From assembly GCA_963807775.1 (NCBI GenBank), contig CAWECY010000015.1, positions 93,583 to 157,582 of the forward strand: 64,000 bases of DNA, read 5' to 3'. The notes beneath the pieces are model-generated. The model searched no databases, was not told the origin of the DNA, and worked only from the letters and a program-made list of their open reading frames with translations. Each line of letters starts with the position of its first letter. Within the stretch, counting starts at the first letter, position 1. Below, piece after piece: positions 37,267-44,504 of the stretch. The translations under genes and the position numbers were made by a program. The stretch is from Bog-473 sp963807775 (lineage in GTDB: Bacteria; Actinomycetota; Acidimicrobiia; Acidimicrobiales; RAAP-2).

Positions 37267-37592
37267 CCTGATACCAGCCGAGGAGCGTGCAGCACCGGGT
37301 CTCGCGGTCGGGCTGGGATGGCGTCGGCCAACGACAGCACGTCCAGCAACCGACGGGCATGTTCGTCGACGTCCTCTGGGGGCGGGAGGTCGGATCCAAC
37401 GGCTACTGCGCCGACTCGGAGCCGCTCGCCGCCCGCCTCGACCAGCTTGCGCAACGTCTCGTAGCCGGGGTCGCGACGGCCATGCTCGTAGGCCGAGATC
37501 ACAGGCTGAGAGGTGCCGGCTCGCCGGGCCAGCTCGGCCTGGGTCAGCCCCTGCCGGCGCCGCAGGCTTTTGATTACCCCAGCTGCGTCCAT
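37254..37592 (-). CDS. XRE-family helix-turn-helix regulator
   Basis: 112 residues from ATG 37592. HTH: VIKSLRRRQGLTQAELARRA and GTSQPVISAYEHGRRDPGYE, a classic Cro/CI recognition pair. The tail contains PPPEDVDEHARRLLDVLSLA, likely dimerisation or partner contact. It overlaps the nucleotidyltransferase gene. It should autoregulate from the palindrome immediately upstream of its start codon. Confidence 0.85.
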   Translation of the reverse strand: MDAAGVIKSLRRRQGLTQAELARRAGTSQPVISAYEHGRRDPGYETLRKLVEAGGERLRVGAVAVGSDLPPPEDVDEHARRLLDVLSLADAIPARPRDPVLHAPRLVSGWPR

Positions 37593-37594
37593 GC

Positions 37595-37609
37595 TCCGAT
37601 TATATCGGA
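37595..37609 (-). promoter_or_regulatory. Palindrome with embedded -10 box, probable leaderless promoter of XRE-NTase operon
   Basis: TCCGAT, TAT, ATCGGA (37595-37609) is a perfect six-base-arm palindrome. On the minus strand it contains TATAAT (37599-37604), seven bases before the ATG at 37592. Transcription would therefore start at or next to the start codon, giving a leaderless mRNA, and repressor binding would cover the -10 box. Confidence 0.6.
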
Positions 37610-37655
37610 TTGTCTATGTCTCTCTCACGACCACGGACAGCACTTCCAAAAACCC

Positions 37656-37704
37656 GCAACTTTCGGTTGCACTTAGGGCGGGTATGTGCAACAATAGGTT
37701 GCAC
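37656..37704. promoter_or_regulatory. Two tandem GCAAC-N5-GTTGC operators
   Basis: Site 1: GCAAC (37656-37660), TTTCG, GTTGC (37666-37670). Site 2: GTGCAAC (37686-37692), AATAG, GTTGCAC (37698-37704). The two are 32 bp apart, about three helical turns, upstream of AAGGAGG and ATG 37730. The ArsR-family regulator encoded third in the operon is the likely ligand-responsive binder. Confidence 0.6.
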
Positions 37705-37729
37705 GTAACCAAAAAAGGAGGTTGGAGCA

Positions 37730-38179
37730 ATGCCGGAGATCAGAAACCGAGTGGGAGTGGATGCCCCGATCAGCGAGGTCTACGAGGCCATCGCCACCCG
37801 AGAGGGGCTGTCGCAGTGGTGGACCAACGACGTTGTGGGCGAGGACCGGGTCGGCGGACGGCTCGAGTTCCGCTTCGGCGGACCCGACCGCGTCGCCGTC
37901 ATGGAAGTCGTCGAGGCGACCAGCCCGAGCCACGTGGTATGGCGTGGCGCCGAAGGCGGCCCGTCCGAGTGGGTGGACACCACCTTTGAGTTCGACCTGC
38001 ACACCGCCGGCGACGAGACCGTGGTGCTCTTCACCAACGCCGGCTGGCGCGAGCCCGTCGAATTCATGCACCACTGCACCACGGCGTGGGCGTCGTACCT
38101 ACTCAGCCTGAAGCACGGGCTCGAGGGCGACAAGGCGGCCCCGTTCCCCAACAACGTGCCCGTGAGCACCTGGGGCTGA
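37730..38179 (+). CDS. SRPBCC (AHSA1-like) domain protein
   Basis: 149 residues. ATG with AAGGAGG eight bases upstream. The START/Bet v 1-like fold starts RVGVDAPISEVYEAIATREG, then LSQWWTNDVVGEDRVGGRLE, LHTAGDETVVLFTNAGWREP, and ends with the long C-terminal helix HHCTTAWASYLLSLKHGLEG. This resembles the AHSA1/ATPase-activator-like proteins that occur beside ArsR regulators and bind hydrophobic ligands. First gene of a three-gene operon, three bases from the next. Confidence 0.85.
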   Translation: MPEIRNRVGVDAPISEVYEAIATREGLSQWWTNDVVGEDRVGGRLEFRFGGPDRVAVMEVVEATSPSHVVWRGAEGGPSEWVDTTFEFDLHTAGDETVVLFTNAGWREPVEFMHHCTTAWASYLLSLKHGLEGDKAAPFPNNVPVSTWG

Positions 38180-38182
38180 ACG

Positions 38183-38641
38183 ATGGCCGACCTGAGCATC
38201 GAACGCGAGGTCCTCATCGAGGCGCCTGCCGCCGTGGTGTGGCGCACCATCACCGAGCCCGACCAGATCGCCCGCTGGTTCGCCGACCGGGTCGAGCTCG
38301 ATCTGCAACCGGGCGGGGCGGGCGTCCTCGTCTTCGAGGACAAGGCGACCGGTGACGTCGTAACGGCGCCGCTGGTCGTCACGACGGTGGAGCCACCTAC
38401 GCGGTTCTCGTTTCGGTGGAACCATCCCGACGGGGACGCCCCCGTGCTGGGGAACTCGGTCCTGGTCGAGTTCACCCTCTCGGAAGAGAGCAGCGACCGC
38501 ACACGGCTGCGGGTCACCGAGACCGGTCTCGACGTCATCGGCTGGCCCGATGATGACAGGGCCGGCTACGTCCAGCACCACCGTGAGGGGTGGGCGGACA
38601 TCCTCGGCCGCCTCGAGGACCTGTTCGCCTCCGGCCTATGA
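38183..38641 (+). CDS. SRPBCC (AHSA1-like) domain protein, second copy
   Basis: 152 residues. EREVLIEAPAAVVWRTITEP, DQIARWFADRVELDLQPGGA, PPTRFSFRWNHPDGD and LVEFTLSEESSDRTRLRVTE are the AHSA1/SRPBCC pattern. C-terminal helix: HHREGWADILGRLEDLFASG. It is paralogous to, but well diverged from, the preceding protein. Its TGA overlaps the ATG of the ArsR gene (ATGA), giving tight translational coupling. Confidence 0.87.
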   Translation: MADLSIEREVLIEAPAAVVWRTITEPDQIARWFADRVELDLQPGGAGVLVFEDKATGDVVTAPLVVTTVEPPTRFSFRWNHPDGDAPVLGNSVLVEFTLSEESSDRTRLRVTETGLDVIGWPDDDRAGYVQHHREGWADILGRLEDLFASGL

Positions 38642-38982
38642 GTGCCAGCGCCGACGACGAGATGTGGTCGGCCATCGCCGACCCGTCCCGCCGTCGGGTG
38701 CTCGACCTGCTGGTCGAGGGCGGCGCGACGACGGCGAGCGCCCTGGCGCAGAAGGTGCCGTTCACCCGCCAGGCCGTCATCAAGCATCTGGTGGTCCTGG
38801 AGCATGCCGGCCTCGTGACGCGGCAGCGGGAAGGTCGCGAGGTGCGCTTCCGCATCGATCCCGCACGGCTGAACGACGCGACCGACGCCATGGCGCGGCA
38901 GGCGAAGCTGTGGGACCAGCGCCTGAGTGACATCAAGCGTTTGGCCGAAGCGGCCTACACGGAGAGCAAGGACCGCACCTAA
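38638..38982 (+). CDS. ArsR-family transcriptional regulator
   Basis: 114 residues from ATG 38638. Winged HTH: AIADPSRRRVLDLLVEGGAT, TASALAQKVPFTRQAVIKHL, VVLEHAGLVTRQREGREVRF. There are no metal-binding Cys pairs, which fits the SRPBCC-linked ArsR group sensing organic ligands. It ends convergently with the HAD gene, the two stop codons sharing bases (CTAA, 38979-38982). Likely represses its own operon through the tandem GCAAC/GTTGC sites. Confidence 0.9.
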   Translation: MSASADDEMWSAIADPSRRRVLDLLVEGGATTASALAQKVPFTRQAVIKHLVVLEHAGLVTRQREGREVRFRIDPARLNDATDAMARQAKLWDQRLSDIKRLAEAAYTESKDRT

Positions 38983-39716
38983 TAGCCGACGGCCAGCCGC
39001 TCCAGCGCATGGGGGAGCTCGTCGAGCGAGCGCACCACGGCGTCCGGATGTTCAGCGTCGAGGTGGTCAGCCGGAAACCCATCAGCGCCGTCGCGGTCGA
39101 GCCACACGGCGAACCAGCCGGCCCGCTTCGCCCCCACGACGTCGTTGAGCGGGCTGTCACCCACCAGGACGCACGCAGTCGGGTCTACGCCAAGTTCGCG
39201 CTCGGCGACCTCGAAGATGCCCTTGTCCGGCTTGACCACACGATGGTCCTGGGCGAAGACCACCGACTCGAAGTAGCTCCCCAGGCCCATCTTGTCGGGC
39301 AGACGGCTGCCGTTGGAGAGGAGCCCGAGCCGGTAGCGGGACCGCAGCGCTTCGAGGCACGGGACGACATCGGGGAAGATCGCCGGATCCCGGTCCCGAT
39401 GGTCGAAGTAGGAGACCGTGAGCTGCTGCGCCAGTTCGTTGTCCGCGGCAGCATCTCCACCCTCGCTCTGGCGCAGCCTCTGCAGCGTGCGTTCGAAGCC
39501 GAGGCACCGCAACCGGGCCAGGTTGAACTCGACGCCTTGCAGCTCGCGCGTCACTTCGTTGCGGTCGGCGTTGAGGACCTCCCACGTCAGCGCGTCGGTG
39601 AAGGGTCCGGGCCGGGCGGCGCGCAGCTCTTCGGTCATGACGACCAGCGCGTCGCGCAGGACCCGCTGGAAGTCCCACAGTGTCTGGTCCGCGTCGAACA
39701 GGACAGCCTCGATCAA
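38979..39716 (-). CDS. HAD-superfamily phosphatase (YjjG/5'-nucleotidase-like)
   Basis: 245 residues from TTG 39716, which overlaps the stop of the oxidoreductase gene (TTGA). Motif I AVLFDADQTLWDFQRVL, motif II LGLLSNGSRLPDKMGLGSYF, Lys in RVVKPDKGIFEVAERELGVD, motif IV VLVGDSPLNDVVGAKRAGW. The C1 cap and the overall form resemble YjjG-type nucleotidases. The substrate is not determinable. Cotranscribed with the upstream quinone oxidoreductase. Confidence 0.85.
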   Translation of the reverse strand: MIEAVLFDADQTLWDFQRVLRDALVVMTEELRAARPGPFTDALTWEVLNADRNEVTRELQGVEFNLARLRCLGFERTLQRLRQSEGGDAAADNELAQQLTVSYFDHRDRDPAIFPDVVPCLEALRSRYRLGLLSNGSRLPDKMGLGSYFESVVFAQDHRVVKPDKGIFEVAERELGVDPTACVLVGDSPLNDVVGAKRAGWFAVWLDRDGADGFPADHLDAEHPDAVVRSLDELPHALERLAVGY

Positions 39717-40654
39717 GCGACGAGCACGACCTTGCCCAGCTTGCCGCCGGCCGCGAAGCGCTCGTAGGCGGCCTCGGCCTCCGCCAGCGGGAAGGTGTCG
39801 CTCACGGCGACGGTGAGTCGGCCGGCCGCCAGCGCCGGCAGCACGTGCGCCGCCACGTCCGACGCCACGTCCGCCTTCTCCCTCCGGCTGCGCGAGCGCA
39901 GGGTGGAGCCGCCGATCCGGGCCCGGCTGGTCATGAGTTGCATCAGGTCGATCTCCATGCGGCCGCCCGAGCCGACGCCGATCACCACCACGCGGGACCA
40001 CGGGGCCAGATGTGGCAGCACGTTGCTCAGGCTGGCCTGCCCGACCAGTTCGAGCACCACGTCGTACGGACCGTGGTCGCCTTCCTCGCCCGGCGCGATG
40101 ACGCGGCGCGCGCCCAGGTCCCGCACCGCGTCGCGGTGCTCGGGGCTGCGCACGGTGGCGGTGACGACGGCGCCGGCCTCGGCCGCCAGCTGCACCCCGG
40201 CCGTGCCCACCCCGCCGGCGGCTCCGCTGACCAGGACGCGCTCGCCCATCTGTAGCCCGCCCTGGGTGAAGAGGGCGTCATACGCGGTCGAAAAGGCCTC
40301 GGGGAACCCGCCGGCTTCGGGCCAGCCCATGCCGTCGGGGACGGCCAGGGCATGGGCCTCGTCGACGAAGGCCAGGGTGGCCTGGGCGCCGCCGCCGACG
40401 ACGGCCATGACCCGGTCGCCCGGGGCGAAGAGTGTGACCGAGCGCCCCACCGAGACGACCTCGCCGGCCAGCTCCATGCCCGGGATGTCCGCCGGCCAAC
40501 CGGGTGGGGCCGGATAGAAGCCGGCCCGCTGCACCAGGTCCGCCGAGTTCAGCCCGGCGGCCTTGACCGAGACCAGCAGCTCGGTGTCGCCCGGGACCGG
40601 GTCGTCGCGCTCGGTCCAGTGGAGCCGACCGTCCTGGATCACCACGGCGTGCAC
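39713..40654 (-). CDS. Zinc-free MDR oxidoreductase (NADPH:quinone reductase-like)
   Basis: 313 residues from GTG 40654; the frame extends upstream only as antisense of glutathione peroxidase. GroES-like N-domain: VSVKAAGLNSADLVQRAGFY, DIPGMELAGEVVSVG, FAPGDRVMAVVGGGAQA. Rossmann part: ERVLVSGAAGGVGTAGVQLA. The C-terminus LTVAVSDTFPLAEAEAAYER and GKLGKVVLVA is typical of the QOR subfamily. It lacks the catalytic-zinc Cys/His set. It reduces quinones or enones with NADPH. Divergent from gpx with 57 bp between starts. Confidence 0.88.
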   Translation of the reverse strand: MHAVVIQDGRLHWTERDDPVPGDTELLVSVKAAGLNSADLVQRAGFYPAPPGWPADIPGMELAGEVVSVGRSVTLFAPGDRVMAVVGGGAQATLAFVDEAHALAVPDGMGWPEAGGFPEAFSTAYDALFTQGGLQMGERVLVSGAAGGVGTAGVQLAAEAGAVVTATVRSPEHRDAVRDLGARRVIAPGEEGDHGPYDVVLELVGQASLSNVLPHLAPWSRVVVIGVGSGGRMEIDLMQLMTSRARIGGSTLRSRSRREKADVASDVAAHVLPALAAGRLTVAVSDTFPLAEAEAAYERFAAGGKLGKVVLVA

Positions 40655-40711
40655 GGCGACACCATACGACGGCCCGGGCACGCCATCGGCGGCGGCCGGT
40701 AGGGTCGCGCC

Positions 40712-41200
40712 ATGGATCTCTACGACATCCCCATTCACACGCTCCAAGGTGCCGACACGTCGCTCGCCCAGTACCAGGGCAAGGCGTTGCTCCTGGTCAA
40801 CGTCGCCTCCAAGTGCGGGCTCACACCGCAGTACGAAGGGCTCGAGCGATTGCAGAAGGAGTTCGCCGATCGTGGCTTCAGCGTGGTGGGCTTCCCGTGC
40901 AACCAGTTCATGGGACAGGAGCCGGGGACGGCGGAGGAGATCGAGCAGTTCTGTTCGACCACGTACGGGGTCTCCTTCCCGCTGATGGAGAAGATCGAGG
41001 TGAACGGCGAGGGCCGGCACCCCATCTACGCCGAGTTGACCGAAAAGGCCGACGCCGACGGCGAGGCCGGCGACATCAAGTGGAACTTCGAGAAGTTCCT
41101 CGTGTCACCGATCGGTGATGTCGTGGCGCGCTACCGGCCGCAGGTGGAGCCGGAGGACCCGGCGGTCGTGAGGGATATCGAGGCGCAGCTGGCCCTTTGA
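40712..41200 (+). CDS. Glutathione peroxidase family thiol peroxidase
   Basis: 162 residues. Catalytic Cys35 in VNVASKCGLTPQY, the second Cys in VVGFPCNQFMGQEPGTAEEI and the WNFEKFLVSPIGDVVARYRP block are the three family signatures. Bacterial enzymes of this type usually use thioredoxin in place of glutathione. It reduces hydroperoxides in the cytosol. Its TGA overlaps the TTG start of the following HAD gene. Confidence 0.92.
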   Translation: MDLYDIPIHTLQGADTSLAQYQGKALLLVNVASKCGLTPQYEGLERLQKEFADRGFSVVGFPCNQFMGQEPGTAEEIEQFCSTTYGVSFPLMEKIEVNGEGRHPIYAELTEKADADGEAGDIKWNFEKFLVSPIGDVVARYRPQVEPEDPAVVRDIEAQLAL

Positions 41201-41919
41201 CGGCCTTGCCGCCCGCTCCGGCGGGCACCAGTAGGGGGTTCGGCTTCGGAGCGTCCATTTTCGACATGGACGGGCTGCTGATCGACTCCGAAATCCTGTG
41301 GCACGAAGCCGAGATCGACATCCTGGGCGGGTTGGGCGTGCCTTTGGACCGGCACGGGTGCCGGACGACCAAGGGGATGTTCGTGGGGGAGGTGACCCGG
41401 CACTGGTTTGCGCGGTACCCGTGGTCGGGGCCATCGACGGACGAGGTGGCGGTGGCGGTGGTCGATCGTGTCATTTCGCTCGTTTACGACAAGGGTGAGT
41501 TGAAGCCGGGGGCTGAGCACGCCATCGCGTTGTGCCAGGAACGGGGCTGGCCGTTGGCCGTGGCGTCGTCGTCGGAGTACCGCCTGATCGACGCCGCGCT
41601 CGACCACTTCGGGTTGCGGTCGCGGTTCTCTCTCGTGCACTCGGCCGAGGACGAGGCGTACGGCAAGCCGCATCCGGCCGTGTTCGTCACGGCGGCCGTG
41701 AAGTTGGGGGTTTTGGCTAAGAGGTGCCTGGTGTGGGAGGACGCGCCGGCCGGGGTGCTGGCAGCCAAGGCGGCCTCCATGGCCTGCATCGCCGTGCCCG
41801 AGGCGGGCGAGGGCCACTGGCCGGCCTTCGGCCTGGCCGACCTGGTCGTCGACTCGCTCTTGTCGGTCGACGACGCTGCGCTTGACGCGGTGGCGGCGCG
41901 GCACTTCGGCGTGACGTGA
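41197..41919 (+). CDS. HAD-superfamily phosphatase (beta-PGM/YniC-like)
   Basis: 240 residues from TTG 41197, overlapping the gpx stop (TTGA). Motif I GASIFDMDGLLIDSEILWHE, cap domain GCRTTKGMFVGEVTRHWF, motif II WPLAVASSSEYRLIDAALDH, motif III GKPHPAVFVTAAVKLGVLAK, motif IV VWEDAPAGVLAAKAASMACI. This is the 2-deoxyglucose-6-phosphatase/beta-phosphoglucomutase-like group that dephosphorylates sugar phosphates. The coding strand is richer in GGGG/TTGGGG wobble choices than its neighbours. Convergent with the MTHFR-like gene. Confidence 0.87.
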   Translation: MTALPPAPAGTSRGFGFGASIFDMDGLLIDSEILWHEAEIDILGGLGVPLDRHGCRTTKGMFVGEVTRHWFARYPWSGPSTDEVAVAVVDRVISLVYDKGELKPGAEHAIALCQERGWPLAVASSSEYRLIDAALDHFGLRSRFSLVHSAEDEAYGKPHPAVFVTAAVKLGVLAKRCLVWEDAPAGVLAAKAASMACIAVPEAGEGHWPAFGLADLVVDSLLSVDDAALDAVAARHFGVT

Positions 41920-41958
41920 CCGGTGCCCAGGGGGTTGGCGACTAGGGCGAGGGGGTGC

Positions 41959-42735
41959 TCAGAGCACGCGCTCGAGCCGGGCCGCCACCTCGCGGTAGCG
42001 GGCCGTCGGGATGAGGTGGACGCCGTCGAAGGCGCCCGAGTCCCGGATCGCCATGATGAGGTCGCAGGCGGCATCGACGCCGGCGTTGCGATCGCCCTCG
42101 AGCCGCTCGAGCAGGTGGGTCGGAACGGTGAGCCCCGGAATGGAGAGGCGGCGGGCCATGGTCACGCTCGGGACGACCAACACGCCGGCGTAGACGGGGC
42201 AGTCGACATCGATCTGGGAGCGCCAGGCGACGAAGGCGTCGAGGTCGAAGCCGATCTGGACGAAGAGGAAGTCGGCCTCTCGCTTCCACGGCGGCAACGG
42301 TGAAGCGGTGCGGGCGGCGGCGCCGAAGCGCATGGCCGGGCGGGGGTCGGGCGTCAGGGTGCTGGTGTACTCGCGGCCCTCGCTGATCATCGTCCGCACC
42401 GTGAGCTCGCTGGTGCGGGCGCCGGCAGCGGGCCGGTCGCCGTAGACGCAGAGGAATTGGTCGACGCCGTAGGCGGCCGCGGTCAGCAGATCCCGCCGGA
42501 AGCCCAGGAGGTTGCGGTCGCGTGCGTTGAGGCAGGCGATGGAGCGCCCACCCATGGCCTCCACCTCGTGGGCCACGGCCACGCTCGAGACCGTGGCCCG
42601 GCCGATGTGGTTGTCGGGGATCAGGAAGCTGGTGGCGATCGGGCTGAGGACGCCGATCTGGTGGCGCACCCGCTTGAGGTCGGGGGTGGTGGCGGGCTCG
42701 ATCTCGCAGATGAGCTCGAAGGGGGACGTGGCCAT
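41959..42735 (-). CDS. Methylenetetrahydrofolate reductase-like protein
   Basis: 258 residues from ATG 42735. TIM-barrel blocks: FELICEIEPATTPDLKRVRH, IATSFLIPDNHIGRATVSSV, MGGRSIACLNARDRNLLGFR, VDQFLCVYGDRP, ADFLFVQIGFDLDAFVAWRS, CPVYAGVLVVPSVTMARRL and VHLIPTARYREVAARLERVL. The E-x-x-P opening, the N-R/D-R strand and the Q-x-x-F-D segment place it in the MTHFR/FADH2-dependent family. It is shorter than MetF (about 295) and resembles the divergent actinobacterial MTHFR. It may make 5-methyl-THF for methionine synthesis or be a paralogue of other specificity. Confidence 0.75.
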   Translation of the reverse strand: MATSPFELICEIEPATTPDLKRVRHQIGVLSPIATSFLIPDNHIGRATVSSVAVAHEVEAMGGRSIACLNARDRNLLGFRRDLLTAAAYGVDQFLCVYGDRPAAGARTSELTVRTMISEGREYTSTLTPDPRPAMRFGAAARTASPLPPWKREADFLFVQIGFDLDAFVAWRSQIDVDCPVYAGVLVVPSVTMARRLSIPGLTVPTHLLERLEGDRNAGVDAACDLIMAIRDSGAFDGVHLIPTARYREVAARLERVL

Positions 42736-42821
42736 GGTCGGATCAGGCTAAAGAATTTTTCGAGATTCGATTTTTTCGTGTGACACACGTCCCCCGGGCG
42801 ACCCTTCATCCTCGTGGGGAC

Positions 42822-42857
42822 GACAAGGACAACGACAAGGACAAGGACAAGCACAAG
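42822..42857 (+). repeat. Hexanucleotide tandem repeat (GACAAG)n in intergenic region
   Basis: Six units: GACAAG, GACAAC, three GACAAG and CACAAG, in the 190-bp gap between the MTHFR-like and HNH genes. The nearby A/T-rich patch at 42750-42777 (runs of T5 and T6) is unusual for this DNA. Confidence 0.8.
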
Positions 42858-42928
42858 CAGCGATACCGAAACGCTCCGAGCTGACCCTCTCGGCCCTGTC
42901 CAAACTCTCGAACGACGACGCCCGGACC

Positions 42929-44005
42929 ATGGTGGCCGACGAGGCCCGCCAGGTGGCGGCGCACCAGGGTCGTCTCTTGGCCCTGGTGGGCGAGGTGGCC
43001 CGGCGGGAGGCCTGGCGCGACGACGGGGCGGCGAGCGTCGAGGATTGGATCGCCCAGTGCTGCGGGCGGCGGGCCCCGGGCGCGCCAAATGGCCAAGATG
43101 GCGAGCAGCTCGAGGACCTGCCCCACCTCGGGGCGGCTCTGTCTTCGGGCGAGGTGAGCTTGGACAAGGTGCGCACGGTGGCCCCCCTGGCCACGCCCGA
43201 GACCGACGCCGAGTTGGCCCGAGCGGCCCGCACCCGCTCGGTGGGTGAGCTGGCCGAGTGGGCCCGGGCCAGGGCACGCCCCAAGCCCAAGGGCGACGAG
43301 GGGCGCCAATGGCTGCGCTTCAACGAGGGCTGTCGGACCATGACGGCCCAGCTGCGCCCCGAGACCTTCGCCGAGCTGCGCGCCGTCCTCGAGGCCCGGG
43401 CCAAGAAGCTCTTTGGCGAGGCCGAGAGCCCCCTCGACGAGCGCCTGGCCGACGCCCTGGTCGAGCTGGTGCGCGGCGGGCGCCCCGGGGCGGGCCGCGA
43501 CAACTCGTTCTTGGTGGTGGCCCACGTCAGGCTCAGCGACCTCTTCGACGACGACGCCGAGCCGAGCACCCTCGTCGGTGAGCTCGAGCGCGGCGGCTAC
43601 CTCAGTGTGGCCACGGTGAGGCGTCTGCTCTGTGACGCCACCATGGTCATCGGCGTCGACGACGACGAGGGCCACACCATGTACGAGGGACGCCAGGTCC
43701 GAGACGCCACGGCGACGCAACGCCGAGAGATCATGCGTAGGGACCGCCATTGCCGATTCCCGGGCTGTGATCGGGTGACCTTCACCAATCCGCACCACAT
43801 CAAGGAGTGGAAACGTGACGGGGGGCCCACCGACATCGACAATTTGTGCTGCCTGTGCGAACACCACCACGGCTTGGTGCACCGCAACGCCTGGAGCTTG
43901 CGCGGCAACCCCAACGAGGAACTGACGTTCAGCGGTCCGAGTGGCCAGGTCCTGACTTCGCGCCCTTCGCCGCTGTGGACGGCGATGACGGGACCTGACC
44001 CCTGA
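42929..44005 (+). CDS. DUF222 and HNH endonuclease domain protein (13E12-type)
   Basis: 358 residues from ATG 42929. In the same frame the upstream sequence (SELTLSALSKLSNDDAR) looks like the normal N-terminus but has no start codon, so the 5' end is uncertain. DUF222 helical region to about residue 215 (ARQVAAHQGRLLALVGEVAR). The HNH motif is RRDRHCRFPGCDRVTFTN, then PHHIKEWKRDGGPTDIDNLC and CEHHHGLVHRNAWSLRG (His-His, Asn, His). The family is abundant in actinobacteria as mobile or REP13E12-like genes; its endonuclease target is unknown. Confidence 0.88.
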   Translation: MVADEARQVAAHQGRLLALVGEVARREAWRDDGAASVEDWIAQCCGRRAPGAPNGQDGEQLEDLPHLGAALSSGEVSLDKVRTVAPLATPETDAELARAARTRSVGELAEWARARARPKPKGDEGRQWLRFNEGCRTMTAQLRPETFAELRAVLEARAKKLFGEAESPLDERLADALVELVRGGRPGAGRDNSFLVVAHVRLSDLFDDDAEPSTLVGELERGGYLSVATVRRLLCDATMVIGVDDDEGHTMYEGRQVRDATATQRREIMRRDRHCRFPGCDRVTFTNPHHIKEWKRDGGPTDIDNLCCLCEHHHGLVHRNAWSLRGNPNEELTFSGPSGQVLTSRPSPLWTAMTGPDP

Positions 44006-44009
44006 CGGT

Positions 44010-44471
44010 TCAAGTCAACGATTTGGTGAAGCGGATGTGGCGGGCCGGCACGGGTCGGCCCTCCGCGTCGACGATGCAACGCGCCCATCCCCTCGACGCG
44101 TAGAGGCCGACGGCCTCGGGCTGGCGATCGCCCGTGCCGAGCTCGAGCTCGGTGAACCCGAGGCCGCGGGCGGCGTCTTCGAGCGCGGCCATCAGGGCGA
44201 GGGCGACGCCACGGCCCCGCCACGCCGGGTCGACCCAGAGCCGCCGGACCTCCGCCGTCCGGGTGCGCACCCGGCGGACACCGACCCCACCGATCGGATC
44301 GGCGACGTCGTCGGCGCGGGCGACGAGAAAGGCTCCGGATGGCGGGTCGAACGTGCTTCCGGTCAGCCCCAGCTCGTTGGCGGTCAGACTCCCATAGCGC
44401 TCCACGAGCTCTGCCTCGGCCCGCGCCGCCACCCAGCGCGGGCCGTCATCGTCCGCAGGTTCTCGGCTCAT
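44010..44471 (-). CDS. GNAT-family N-acetyltransferase
   Basis: 153 residues from ATG 44471. The frame is open to 44561, but the longer version would overlap ileS. RWVAARAEAELVERYGSLTA, AFLVARADDVADPIGGVGVR and the acetyl-CoA-binding motif A, LWVDPAWRGRGVALALMAAL (R/Q-x-x-G-x-G/A), are clear. EAVGLYASRGWARC is motif B. Acceptor substrate unknown. It converges on the HNH gene and is divergent from ileS, with only 33 bp between starts, so one or both messages may be leaderless. Confidence 0.85.
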   Translation of the reverse strand: MSREPADDDGPRWVAARAEAELVERYGSLTANELGLTGSTFDPPSGAFLVARADDVADPIGGVGVRRVRTRTAEVRRLWVDPAWRGRGVALALMAALEDAARGLGFTELELGTGDRQPEAVGLYASRGWARCIVDAEGRPVPARHIRFTKSLT

Positions 44472-44504
44472 GGCGAAGCCCGCCGGCAATGGGGTGGTGG
44501 GCCG

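Noticed and set aside
42806..43882. 358-residue minus-strand frame
   Set aside because: Antisense of the DUF222-HNH gene, whose HNH residues are unambiguous.
44037..44504. 156-residue N-terminal extension of isoleucyl-tRNA synthetase
   Set aside because: It is antisense to the GNAT acetyltransferase gene, and the family does not carry such an extension.
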